Assembly: GCF_022387135.1 (NCBI RefSeq)
Contig: NZ_CP092462.1
Location: 4,340,001-4,404,000, forward strand
Length of the DNA: 64,000 nt
Reading direction: 5' to 3'
From: Comamonas sp. B21-038
GTDB lineage: Bacteria; Pseudomonadota; Gammaproteobacteria; Burkholderiales; Burkholderiaceae_C
The notes under the pieces were generated by a model. That model did no database searches, was not told the DNA's origin, and was given only the letters and a program-made list of their open reading frames with translations. The position numbers were made by a program, and so were the translations under genes. Shown here one piece after another: positions 25,173 through 32,865 of this stretch. Position 1 is the stretch's first letter, and every line of letters starts with the position of its first letter.

Positions 25173-26182
25173 CTCACTTCCTTGGTTGAGGTGGCCTGAT
25201 CATCGAAGATCGACAGCTGATCCTTGTCGGAGACAAGTTTTCCGTGCCTCTTAATGTACGTTGAGTACACGTCATCGTGAATCCGCTTCTTCAGACGCCG
25301 TATTTCCGGTTGGTTGTTTGGAACGCGAGCAGCCTTGTGGATTGAAAGCAGGGTGGCCAAATCTTCCCAATATGGATCCATCGTCTCAGGAGGCGTCGGA
25401 ATGGCGCCTAGCCCAGCCCGCACCGTTTTCTCGAAATTGACGAGGCTTTCTACGGATTTCCACGGATCGCCCTTGGGCATTGGCGGCATTGGGCGACGCG
25501 TCTGCCAGCCCTCGCTTAAAAACCGGAGTGCTTTGTCGTGATGCTTATCGTAGAGATGCAAGCTGCCAACAGAGTGCTTGTACTCGCCCAGCTCAATGCC
25601 CACGGACCGGGCAATAAGCTCCTGAATCATGGTGAATGTGAAGACATCGTGTGGCAGGCCGAGCCAAGCGTCGTTGGAACGCATTGACGTCAAGAGGTGC
25701 AGCCGATTGTCACGCACTAGGAATTGAAGCGTACAGGTGCACGGTACATCCTTATGGTGTTCAAGCGTATCGGCGCGGTCAAACAACTGCAAGACTGCTT
25801 GACGGGAGTCTCGTTTCTCCTTCAGCAACTTGATAACGCGAGGGATTTGGTCATTTGGTGTCTTTCCGAACAGGCGTGGCCCGTAGGCACCATAAATGGT
25901 CTGCTTATCGTCAGAAAACTCGTCGTAGCTGGGGATGTAGTGCTGGATAAAGTCCAGTCGATTGCTGCCCGCAAGTATCCAAAGCAGTTCGCCGAGGCAG
26001 CTGAAGAGCAGGCCCCGCGATTCCGATCGGCTGAGGCGGACCCGTGGCGCCGAAAGCTTCAGCAGCATGCCGCTGGTTTCACGAGCCTCGCCCTTAGACG
26101 GTTTTATCGCGGTGCCACGGGCGAGAATTTGTTTGTATACCTTGAATAGCAAATCGTCGAGGGAGTCGGCTGCAAGGTACAT
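25169..26182 (-). CDS. thymidylate-synthase-fold pyrimidine (hydroxy)methylase, possibly dCMP-type
   Basis: A 337-residue TS-superfamily enzyme. The N-terminal region has the family's YGAYGPR segment (97-103) and DQIPRVIKLL. The nucleophilic Cys is probably Cys148 in VPCTCTLQF, and the phosphate/nucleotide segment is RSNDAWLGLPHDV (168-180), with HLY at 209-211. In ordinary TS the LGLPFN Asn selects dUMP. Here the aligned residue is Asp179, the change found in dCMP hydroxymethylases. The protein has a longer C-terminal tail (after about residue 240) that does not look like the canonical TS end. It lies 15 bases after a DUF4031 gene and overlaps the AGPT-Pplase3-like gene. It is probably not the housekeeping ThyA. 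Confidence 0.75.
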   Translation of the reverse strand: MYLAADSLDDLLFKVYKQILARGTAIKPSKGEARETSGMLLKLSAPRVRLSRSESRGLLFSCLGELLWILAGSNRLDFIQHYIPSYDEFSDDKQTIYGAYGPRLFGKTPNDQIPRVIKLLKEKRDSRQAVLQLFDRADTLEHHKDVPCTCTLQFLVRDNRLHLLTSMRSNDAWLGLPHDVFTFTMIQELIARSVGIELGEYKHSVGSLHLYDKHHDKALRFLSEGWQTRRPMPPMPKGDPWKSVESLVNFEKTVRAGLGAIPTPPETMDPYWEDLATLLSIHKAARVPNNQPEIRRLKKRIHDDVYSTYIKRHGKLVSDKDQLSIFDDQATSTKEVR

Positions 26183-26197
26183 GTCGTACTCACTAGG

Positions 26198-26494
26198 TCA
26201 AGCGAACAGACTGAACTGAGTCGGCTCGGTTGCGATGACGCAAGCCGGCAAGGTTGTTTGCAGACCTATTCGCACTGCGTCCCTAGCGGAGATTGCTATG
26301 GCACCGTGTTGAAGCGCGTACCGACGTTGGCTAGCAGTGACATCGTAGTGAGGGTGGCGCGCACCGCGATGGAAGGCGCGCGCGGGAAGACGGATGCTGG
26401 CCGCGAATTCATGCAGCTCGTCAACACTATCCGCCACGAGGTGGAACCACGCATAACCGTGCTTCAGAACCTCTGCATCATCAACATATATCAC
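26198..26494 (-). CDS. DUF4031-like small protein
   Basis: 98 residues, starting at GTG 26494 (MIYVDDAEV) about ten bases after a strong AAGGAG. The pattern fits DUF4031: YVDD, WFHLVADSVDELHEFAASI, the Arg/His stretch HRGARHPHYDV and GAIAIS. The family is common in phages and mobile elements and its function is unknown. It is the first clear gene of the minus-strand operon with the TS-like and AGPT-Pplase3-like genes. Confidence 0.7.
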   Translation of the reverse strand: MIYVDDAEVLKHGYAWFHLVADSVDELHEFAASIRLPARAFHRGARHPHYDVTASQRRYALQHGAIAISARDAVRIGLQTTLPACVIATEPTQFSLFA

Positions 26495-26521
26495 TTACAG
26501 TTCTTACTCCTTGGCCGGAAT

Positions 26522-26659
26522 TTACCACGTGGTGATATTCTCGTCATCAATGGATTTGTCTAGCGCATCTTCTGCTGGGGGGCCGGCGCAGAGCATGCGG
26601 CGTTTGCTGGCTAGCGCGGTGGGGACCAGGCTGGATTCGCGCGGCTTGCCGACGCCCAT
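26522..26659 (-). CDS. possible 45-residue small ORF upstream of the DUF4031 gene
   Basis: The reading frame MGVGKPRESSLVPTALASKR to DDENITTW stop begins at ATG 26657-26659 with GGAG just upstream (spacing is short). It ends 27 bases before the DUF4031 start. It has no recognisable family and could be a leader peptide, a real small protein, or chance. Its 5' half has the GC-rich codon style of the host flank while its 3' end is more AT-rich, so it may span the island junction. Confidence 0.25.
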   Translation of the reverse strand: MGVGKPRESSLVPTALASKRRMLCAGPPAEDALDKSIDDENITTW

Positions 26660-26822
26660 GTCTCCAACGGGTCAACCCTTAGCTATCCCCCACAGCACCC
26701 AGGTCGAAATATAGGAATACGCTGTACCCCGTTCCAGCTATCTGTCGATGCAGCCTCCGTACACAACCTGTGACGCACAGGGCCATCCACCTCCACAGCG
26801 CACAACCAACCGGACACCCCCC

Positions 26823-27986
26823 ATGCAAAGAACCACCGACCCGTCGCTCACCCCCGCCAGCACCACCACCCCCTCGCAGCTGTTCCAGCCCCTCACGCTC
26901 TCCCAGCTCACCCTCCCCAACCGCATCGTCATCGCGCCGATGTGCCAGTACTCGGCGCAAGAGGGCAATGCCAATGACTGGCATTTGATGCACTACGGCA
27001 GCCTGGCGGTATCGGGCGCGGGCATGCTGGTGCTGGAGGCCACGGCGGTGTCGGCGGTGGGGCGCATTACCGATAAGGACCTGGGCATCTACTCCGATGA
27101 CAACCAACAGGCGCTGGGGCGGCTGATGGGGTCGCTGCGCAAGCTCTCGGCGATTCCGGTGGCCATTCAGCTGGCCCATGCGGGCCGCAAGGCCTCCAGC
27201 CATCTGCCTTGGGAAGGCGCTGCGCAGATTGCGCCTGATGCGCCCCGGGGCTGGGTGGCGCAGGCGCCTTCGGCGATTGCCCATGCAGCGGGCGAGGTGC
27301 CGCCGGCTGAGATGAGCCCTGCCGAGCTGGCAGAGGTGAAGGATGCGTTTGTGGCAGCAGCCAAGGCGGCCGATGCGCTGGGCATCGAGGGCATCGAGAT
27401 CCACATGGCCCATGGCTATTTGCTGCACGAGTTCCTCTCGCCCCTGTCCAACACCCGCAGCGATGCCTACGGCGGCAGCCTGGAGAACCGCCTGCGCTAC
27501 CCGCTGGAGGTGTTTGCCGCCGTGCGCGCGGCCGTGCCTGCGGCCAAGCCGGTGTGGGTGCGTATCTCGGCATCGGATTGGGCGCCGGGCGGCTGGGATA
27601 TCGATGGCTCGATCGCGCTGGCCCAGGGGCTGAAGGCACTGGGTTGCAGCGCCATCCATGTGTCATCGGGCGGGCTGTCGACCGCCCAGCAGATCCCCGT
27701 GCAGCCGGGCTACCAGGTGGGTTTTGCCGAGGCCATCAAACAGGCTACGGGCCTGACCACGATTGCCGTCGGTTTGGTGACCGAGCCTGCGCAGGCCGAG
27801 CATATTGTGGCCTCGGGCCAGGCGGATGCCGTGGCCATTGGCCGCGCTGCTTTGTACGACCCGCGCTGGCCCTGGCATGCGGCTGCCAGCCTGGGCGCGC
27901 AGGTGGATGCACCGCGCCAGTACTGGCGCAGCCAGCCGCGTGAGTACAGCAAACTCTTCCGAGGCGCAGCGGTAGGCGTGCGCTAA
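26823..27986 (+). CDS. old yellow enzyme-type NADH:flavin oxidoreductase (YqjM-like)
   Basis: A 387-residue FMN ene-reductase. Family marks are TLPNRIVIAPMCQYSAQEG (the Cys and Tyr of the YqjM subgroup), QLAHAGRKAS, IHMAHGYLLHEFLSPLSN, SDAYGGSLENR, and the C-terminal FMN phosphate site VGLVTEPAQAE to AIGRAALYDPRWP. It reduces activated C=C bonds (enones, nitroalkenes) with NAD(P)H. The start MQRTTDPSLTP is chosen as upstream codons are not conserved in style. A LysR regulator gene follows 48 bases downstream on the same strand. Confidence 0.9.
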   Translation: MQRTTDPSLTPASTTTPSQLFQPLTLSQLTLPNRIVIAPMCQYSAQEGNANDWHLMHYGSLAVSGAGMLVLEATAVSAVGRITDKDLGIYSDDNQQALGRLMGSLRKLSAIPVAIQLAHAGRKASSHLPWEGAAQIAPDAPRGWVAQAPSAIAHAAGEVPPAEMSPAELAEVKDAFVAAAKAADALGIEGIEIHMAHGYLLHEFLSPLSNTRSDAYGGSLENRLRYPLEVFAAVRAAVPAAKPVWVRISASDWAPGGWDIDGSIALAQGLKALGCSAIHVSSGGLSTAQQIPVQPGYQVGFAEAIKQATGLTTIAVGLVTEPAQAEHIVASGQADAVAIGRAALYDPRWPWHAAASLGAQVDAPRQYWRSQPREYSKLFRGAAVGVR

Positions 27987-28034
27987 ACAGCTTCTGTAAA
28001 CACTGAGGGCGGCAGCAGCCAAAGCCGCTAAGCT

Positions 28035-29021
28035 ATGCGGATGCCTGCCCGCCCTCCCGTGTTTGCCTCCCCGCCCCACCCCCCTGCCGCTGCCCGCCGC
28101 GCCCGCGCGGTGCTGGGCCAGCTCAGCGATATGGATCTGCGGCTGCTGCAGGTCTTCAAGAGCGTGGTGGAGTGCGGGGGCATGTCGGCCGCCGAGCTGG
28201 AGCTCAACATCGGCACGTCGACCCTGAGCCGCCACATGAAGGACCTGGAGACCCGCCTGGGCATGGTGCTGTGCCGGCGCGGGCGCGCGGGCTTTGCGCT
28301 GACGCCGGAGGGCCACCAGGTCTACGAGGCCACCTTGCAGCTGCTGGGCGGCGTCGATCTGTTCCGCAGCCGCATTGACGATATCCACGCCCGCATGGGC
28401 GGCAATCTGGAGATCGCCATCTTCGACAAGACGGTGAGCAACCCGCAGGCCCAGATCCACCGCGCGATTGCGCAGTTCCACGGCCAGGCGCCGGATGTGA
28501 ACCTGCAGCTGCATGTCAGCTCGATCAACGCGATCGAGCGCGGGCTGATGGATGGGCGTTTCCATGTGGGCATCATCCCGGCGCACCGCAGCTCGGCCAG
28601 CCTGGTCTACCGCGATCTGTTTGCCGAGAACATGCAGCTGTACTGCGCCGCCGGCCATGACCTGTGGGAGCAGCAGCACCAGGCGCTGGACTGGGAGCAG
28701 CTGCGCAGCTACCCCTTTGCCGGCCTGGGCTACCACTCTCCCAATATGGAGCTGAGCCACAGCGTGCGGCTGCCGCGCGCGGCCACCGGGTTTGACCAGG
28801 AGTCGATTGCCACCTTGATTTTGTCCGGGTGTTTTTTGGGATTTTTGCCCGACCACTACGCGGCCAGTTTTGAAAACCAAGGTTTGATGCGGGCTGTACG
28901 GCCAGAACGCTTCCATTACCGTTGCCAATTCGTGGCCATGTGGCGCTTATCGCCCGCTCCGAGCCGTGTGGCGCAGGCCTTTATTGACTGCCTCCTCGAT
29001 GCCCACACAGCAGTTGACTAA
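28035..29021 (+). CDS. LysR-family transcriptional regulator
   Basis: 328 residues. After a basic, Pro-rich tail the HTH runs from MDLRLLQVFKSVVECGGMSA through LNIGTSTLSRHMKDLETRLG, then GFALTPEG, followed by the substrate-binding domain. It lies downstream of an ene-reductase gene and upstream of the PtxS-like gene; what it controls is not evident. Alternative starts a few codons downstream are possible. Confidence 0.87.
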   Translation: MRMPARPPVFASPPHPPAAARRARAVLGQLSDMDLRLLQVFKSVVECGGMSAAELELNIGTSTLSRHMKDLETRLGMVLCRRGRAGFALTPEGHQVYEATLQLLGGVDLFRSRIDDIHARMGGNLEIAIFDKTVSNPQAQIHRAIAQFHGQAPDVNLQLHVSSINAIERGLMDGRFHVGIIPAHRSSASLVYRDLFAENMQLYCAAGHDLWEQQHQALDWEQLRSYPFAGLGYHSPNMELSHSVRLPRAATGFDQESIATLILSGCFLGFLPDHYAASFENQGLMRAVRPERFHYRCQFVAMWRLSPAPSRVAQAFIDCLLDAHTAVD

Positions 29022-29038
29022 GTTGCTATGAAATTAAC

Positions 29039-29140
29039 TTATCCACAGAAACCGGCTTCCCGGTGTGCATTTCTTTCCTAGAGGGAGATTGCAGGGAGTT
29101 TCTCGCGCAACAACGGGAACATTGCACAAAATTATCCACA
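29039..29140. promoter_or_regulatory. two DnaA-box-like 9-mers upstream of the LacI-type gene
   Basis: TTATCCACA occurs perfectly at 29039-29047 and again at 29132-29140, in the same orientation 93 bases apart. This is the consensus DnaA box. The 240-bp intergenic region shows no AT-rich unwinding element or iteron array, so an origin is unlikely. Confidence 0.45.
29047..29060. promoter_or_regulatory. degenerate PtxS-type operator upstream of ptxS-like gene
   Basis: AGAAACCGGCTTCC matches 11 of 14 positions of the perfect operator at 30502-30515. It lies about 200 bases before the ptxS-like start and could serve autoregulation. It touches the first DnaA-box-like sequence. Confidence 0.4.
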
Positions 29141-29261
29141 GGGTGAGAATCGGAAAACTGCCGCTTTTGCACTGCAGCAAACGCCCGGCACCAACCGGGC
29201 CCCACGGGCCGCACCTGCGCGACTGCCCCCCTCCGCGCGCAGGCCGGCCAACGCGGCGGGC

Positions 29262-30413
29262 GTGCGGTTCGGCGCTACCATCGCTACCGTAACGACCACC
29301 CTGGACTGCCCCGTGCCCAAGCCTGCGCCCACCGCCACCCCATCGCGCCCCTGCCCGCCCGGCGCAGCCAAGCCTGCGGCCCCTGCCAAGGCCCGGGCCA
29401 CGATTGCCGATGTGGCGCTGGCGGCACAGGTCTCCAAGGCCACGGTGTCGCGCTACCTCAATGGCCGCACCGACATCCTCACCCCCGACATGGCCAAGCG
29501 CGTGCAGGAGGCCATTGCCCGCCTGCAGTACCGGCCCAGCCCGATGGCCCAGGCCCTCAAGCATGGCCGCACCCGCCTGATCGGCCTGGCGGTGGCCGAT
29601 GTGACCAACCCCTTCTCGGTGGCGGTGCTGCAGGGCGCAGAAAAAGCCTGCCAGGCCGCCGGCTACCTGCTGGTGCTGTTCAACCTGGGCAATGAGGCCG
29701 GGCGCGAGCGCGATGCCATGCATGCGCTGTCGGCCTACCAGCTCGACGGCATGATCCTCAACCGCGTGGACACCAGCGCCCAGCTCTGGCAGGACGCGCA
29801 ACTGCATGGCAAGCCCATCGTGCTGGTGGACCGGTTCCAGGAAGGGATGGACGCCGATTTTGTGACCGTGGACAACCCCGGCGTGGTGCAGATCGCGATG
29901 GACCATCTGCAGCAGCAAGGCTTTGACGAGGTGCTGCTGGTGACCGAGCCGATTGCCGATGTGAGCTCGCGCACCGCGCGCCAGCAGGCCTTTGCCCGCT
30001 ACATCCAAAGCCAGGCGCCCACCATGCAGGGCAGCGTGTGGGAAAGCACCGCCGACGGCGCCAGCGCCCTGCAGCAGCACCTGCAGCACTGGCAGCAGCA
30101 GGCGCAGCAAGCCGGCCGCCGCCCTGCGGTGCTGGCCGGCAATGCCGTGGCCAGCCTGCGCGTGGCCACTGCCGTGCATGCACTGGGCTGGGTGCCTGGG
30201 CGCGAACTGGGCATCATCGGTGTGGACGAGACCGACTGGGCCGCGCTGGTGGGCCCGGGCCTGAGCACGGTGGCCCAGCCCACCGATGCATTGGGGCAGG
30301 CCGCTGCCACCTGCCTGATTGAGCGCATCCAGGGCCTGCAAAGCCCCGCCCGAACAGTCGAGTTACCAGGCACCATCATTGTGCGCGGCTCCACAAAATC
30401 GCCAAGCAATTGA
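29262..30413 (+). CDS. ptxS: LacI-family regulator, PtxS-like (2-ketogluconate-responsive repressor)
   Basis: Up to 383 residues from GTG 29262; a GTG at 29313 is an alternative start, since the first 45 residues are a Pro/Ala-rich tail. The LacI HTH is ATIADVALAAQVSKATVSRY followed by LNGRTDILTPDMAKRVQEAI, then hinge YRPSPMAQALK and the periplasmic-binding-like effector domain. The name PtxS is based on context: the downstream promoter carries the 14-bp palindrome known for Pseudomonas PtxS, and the operon encodes KguE-, KguK- and KguD-like enzymes. It probably represses the downstream operon until 2-ketogluconate is present. Confidence 0.8.
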   Translation: MRFGATIATVTTTLDCPVPKPAPTATPSRPCPPGAAKPAAPAKARATIADVALAAQVSKATVSRYLNGRTDILTPDMAKRVQEAIARLQYRPSPMAQALKHGRTRLIGLAVADVTNPFSVAVLQGAEKACQAAGYLLVLFNLGNEAGRERDAMHALSAYQLDGMILNRVDTSAQLWQDAQLHGKPIVLVDRFQEGMDADFVTVDNPGVVQIAMDHLQQQGFDEVLLVTEPIADVSSRTARQQAFARYIQSQAPTMQGSVWESTADGASALQQHLQHWQQQAQQAGRRPAVLAGNAVASLRVATAVHALGWVPGRELGIIGVDETDWAALVGPGLSTVAQPTDALGQAAATCLIERIQGLQSPARTVELPGTIIVRGSTKSPSN

Positions 30414-30446
30414 TTCACAACGGTTAAAAAAGGCGTTACGCACCAA

Positions 30447-30464
30447 ACTAGGGCAAACCCTAGT
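30447..30464. promoter_or_regulatory. perfect dyad ACTAGGG-CAAA-CCCTAGT
   Basis: Seven-base perfect arms with a 4-base centre lie about 40 bases upstream of the PtxS-type operator and 68 bases before the first permease gene. This could be a second regulator's site, for example catabolite or nitrogen control. I cannot name the protein. Confidence 0.45.
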
Positions 30465-30501
30465 AATCGTTTCGTAACCTTCCGTTAAACTGCGGCGCTA
30501 C

Positions 30502-30515
30502 TGAAACCGGTTTCA
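30502..30515. promoter_or_regulatory. PtxS-type operator TGAAACCGGTTTCA
   Basis: A perfect 14-bp palindrome 16 bases upstream of the first gene of the ABC transporter/kgu operon. It is identical to the palindrome described for PtxS in Pseudomonas putida and is typical of LacI-family sites (central CG). This links the adjacent LacI-type gene to the operon. Confidence 0.8.
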
Positions 30516-30531
30516 AACGCGCCGCATCGCC

Positions 30532-31203
30532 ATGAACTACACGTTCCAATTCGACCAGGTCCTGGCAGCCTGGCCGCAGCTATTGCAGGGCACCTGGGTG
30601 ACCATCCAGCTGTCCTTTCTCGCCATGATCATCGGCCTGGCCGTCGCAATCGTCTGCGCCTGGGGCAAGACCTCGGGCCCGGCTCCGCTGCGCTTTGTCA
30701 TCAATGCCTACATCGAGCTGATCCGCAACACGCCCTTTCTGGTGCAGTTGTTTTTCTTCTTCTTTGCGTTGCCGGCCGTGGGCCTGCGCTGGTCGCCGCA
30801 AACCGCCGCACTGGTGGCCATGGTGGTCAACCTGGGCGCCTATGCCACCGAGATCATCCGCGCCGGCATCGAATCCATCCCCAAGGGCCAGATCGAAGCC
30901 GGCCTGGCGCTGGATCTGAAGCGCTGGGAAATCTTCCGCTTCGTGATCCTCAAGCCCGCGCTCAAGACCATCTACCCGGCGCTGACCAGCCAGTTCATCC
31001 TGCTGATGCTGAGCTCGGCCGTGGTGTCCGTGATCTCGGCCGACGACCTGACCTCGGTCGCCGCCAATATCCAGTCCGAGACCTTCCGCAGCTTTGAGGT
31101 CTACATCGTCGTAGCCGCCATCTACCTGCTGCTGTCGCTGGCCTTCAACCTGCTGTTCAAGCTCATCTACCAGATGGCCTTGAACTACCCAGACCGTCGC
31201 TAA
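30532..31203 (+). CDS. polar-amino-acid-type ABC transporter permease
   Basis: A 223-residue HisM/GlnP-type permease: QLLQGTWVTIQLSFLAMIIG at the start, YIELIRNTPFLVQLFFFFFALP, and the EAA loop around GLALDLKRWEIFRFVILKPAL. About five transmembrane helices are predicted. It is the first gene downstream of the PtxS-type operator, in an operon with 2-ketogluconate enzymes. Its substrate is therefore more likely a sugar acid than an amino acid (inference). Confidence 0.9.
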   Translation: MNYTFQFDQVLAAWPQLLQGTWVTIQLSFLAMIIGLAVAIVCAWGKTSGPAPLRFVINAYIELIRNTPFLVQLFFFFFALPAVGLRWSPQTAALVAMVVNLGAYATEIIRAGIESIPKGQIEAGLALDLKRWEIFRFVILKPALKTIYPALTSQFILLMLSSAVVSVISADDLTSVAANIQSETFRSFEVYIVVAAIYLLLSLAFNLLFKLIYQMALNYPDRR

Positions 31204-31234
31204 ACAAGCGCATAGCATTCCTGGAGAACAAAAA

Positions 31235-31888
31235 ATGCGTACTTTTGGTTGGCCCGAGTTGTGGTTCATCGTGGAAGCGGCCAAGTGGACCGTGGCCCTG
31301 TCCCTGATCGCCTTTATCGGCGGCGCCCTGGTGGGCCTGGTGATTGCGCTGTCGCGCACGTCAGAGAACGGCCTGGCGCGCGGCATTGCCACCGCCTTTA
31401 CCCAGATTTTTCAGGGCACGCCGCTGCTGCTGCAGCTGTTCCTGGTGTTCTTTGGCGCGCCCATTCTGGGCTTTGAGATCAACCCCTGGATTGCAGCGGC
31501 TGCTGCGCTGATTCTGAACAGCGGCGCGTTCCTCGGTGAAATCTGGCGTGGCTGTATCCAGGCTGTGCCACGCGGCCAGTGGGAAGCGGCCGATGCGCTG
31601 TCGCTGTCCTACTACTGGCGCATGCGCGCCGTCGTGCTGCCCCAGGCGATGAAGATTGCCGTGGCCCCCACCGTGGGCTACCTGGTGCAGATCATCAAGG
31701 GCACTTCGCTGGCAGCCATCATCGGCTTTACCGAGATCACCCGCGCCGGCCAGATCATCAACAACGCCACCTTCCAGCCGATGCTGGTGTTCGGTGTCGT
31801 GGGTGCCGTTTACTTCATCCTGTGCTGGCCGCTGTCACTGTGGGCAGGCCGCCTTGAGAAGCGCCAAGCCAAGGCCCTGGCGCGTTGA
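31235..31888 (+). CDS. polar-amino-acid-type ABC transporter permease, second subunit
   Basis: 217 residues with the same architecture: ELWFIVEAAKWTVALSLIAF, FTQIFQGTPLLLQLFLVFFG, and the EAA loop around ALSLSYYWRMRAVVLPQAM. It pairs with the preceding permease (31-base gap, SD GGAG) and probably forms a heterodimeric channel. Confidence 0.9.
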   Translation: MRTFGWPELWFIVEAAKWTVALSLIAFIGGALVGLVIALSRTSENGLARGIATAFTQIFQGTPLLLQLFLVFFGAPILGFEINPWIAAAAALILNSGAFLGEIWRGCIQAVPRGQWEAADALSLSYYWRMRAVVLPQAMKIAVAPTVGYLVQIIKGTSLAAIIGFTEITRAGQIINNATFQPMLVFGVVGAVYFILCWPLSLWAGRLEKRQAKALAR

Positions 31889-31932
31889 ACCTTTTTGGTT
31901 GTCGCTTGATTTTTCTACTAGGAGACATGAGC

Positions 31933-32724
31933 ATGCAGATTTCCCGCCGCACTTTCACCTCCGCTGCTGCCGCCCTGGCTGCCAGCGCCCTGTTGCCCCT
32001 GACCGCATCGGCCCAGTCGCTGGCCGATCTGAAGAAGAAGGGCAAGATAACCATCGGCATGCTGGTGGACTTCCCGCCCTACGGCATCCTGAACGGCAGC
32101 AACCAGCCTGACGGCTACGACGCCGATGTGGCCAAGCTGCTGGCCAAGGAATGGGGTGTGACCGCCGACATCGTGCCCGTGACCGGCCCCAACCGCATCC
32201 CGTTCCTGCTGACCAACAAGGTCGACATGCTGATCGCCTCGCTGGCCATCACGCCCGAGCGCGCCAAGCAGGTGCTGTTCTCCAAGCCTTACTCGGCCGC
32301 ATCGATCGTGCTGTACGGCGCCACCAAGACCGCCATCAAGGGCCCGGAAAACCTCAAGGGCCTGCGCGTGGGCGTGGCACGTGCCTCCACCCAGGACGTG
32401 GCCGTCACCAAGGCTGCGCCGGAAGGCACGCAAATCCGCCGCTTTGACGACGACGCATCGGCCATGCAAGCCCTGCTGTCGGGCCAGGTCGATGCCATCG
32501 GCTGCTCGGTGACCGTGGCCGCTCAGATCGCCAAGCGCGCCCCTGCGGGCCAGTTCGAGAACAAGTTCCAGCTGCTGCAGCAGAACATGGCAGTCGCCCT
32601 GCGCCCTGGCCAGGACGAAGTGGCCGAAGCTGTGAACGCCTTCATCGCCAAGAACACCGCCAATGGCGAGCTGAACAAGCTGTACCAAAAGTGGTTGGGC
32701 GCCGACCTGCCCAAGCTGGACTAA
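31933..32724 (+). CDS. ABC transporter substrate-binding protein (family 3)
   Basis: A 263-residue periplasmic receptor. The start at MQISRRTFTSAAAALAASAL is favoured by an AGGAG eight bases upstream. The signal has a Tat-like SRRTF motif and ends ASAQS near residue 29. The mature domain has KKKGKITIGMLVDFPPYG, the ligand-binding pattern GYDADVAKLLAKEWG and SLAITPERAKQVLFSKPY. It belongs to the amino-acid-binding family, yet sits in a ketogluconate operon. Confidence 0.88.
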   Translation: MQISRRTFTSAAAALAASALLPLTASAQSLADLKKKGKITIGMLVDFPPYGILNGSNQPDGYDADVAKLLAKEWGVTADIVPVTGPNRIPFLLTNKVDMLIASLAITPERAKQVLFSKPYSAASIVLYGATKTAIKGPENLKGLRVGVARASTQDVAVTKAAPEGTQIRRFDDDASAMQALLSGQVDAIGCSVTVAAQIAKRAPAGQFENKFQLLQQNMAVALRPGQDEVAEAVNAFIAKNTANGELNKLYQKWLGADLPKLD

Positions 32725-32739
32725 CCCTAGAACGGGCTA

Positions 32740-32810
32740 CCCCCCGAGGCGCTGCGCGCCTTCCCCCTGGAAGGGGGACGACAGCAGCGCTGCGGGGCGG
32801 CCCTTGCTGG
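32740..32810. repeat. GC-rich intergenic palindromic repeat, copy 1
   Basis: It has the pattern CCCCCGAGGCGCTGCGCGCC, then TTCCCCCTGGAAGGGGGA, then a GCTGCGGGGCGGCCCTTGCT tail. It aligns over its whole length with the copy at 33624-33707. It contains a GGCGC/GCGCC hairpin and a CCCCC/GGGGG hairpin. Sited between the binding-protein and ATPase genes, it could be an mRNA-stabilising structure. Confidence 0.7.
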
Positions 32811-32865
32811 CTGTCTCTTAGCTCGGGCATGCCAGTGTTGCAATCATCTTAAAAACGACTGCTTT

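Noticed and set aside
25169-26182. Housekeeping thymidylate synthase ThyA
   Set aside because: The Asn-to-Asp change, atypical C terminus, low-GC island location and operon partners argue against it.
29039-29140. Replication origin suggested by DnaA boxes
   Set aside because: Only two boxes, no AT-rich unwinding region, no dnaA, gyrB, parA or rep genes nearby.
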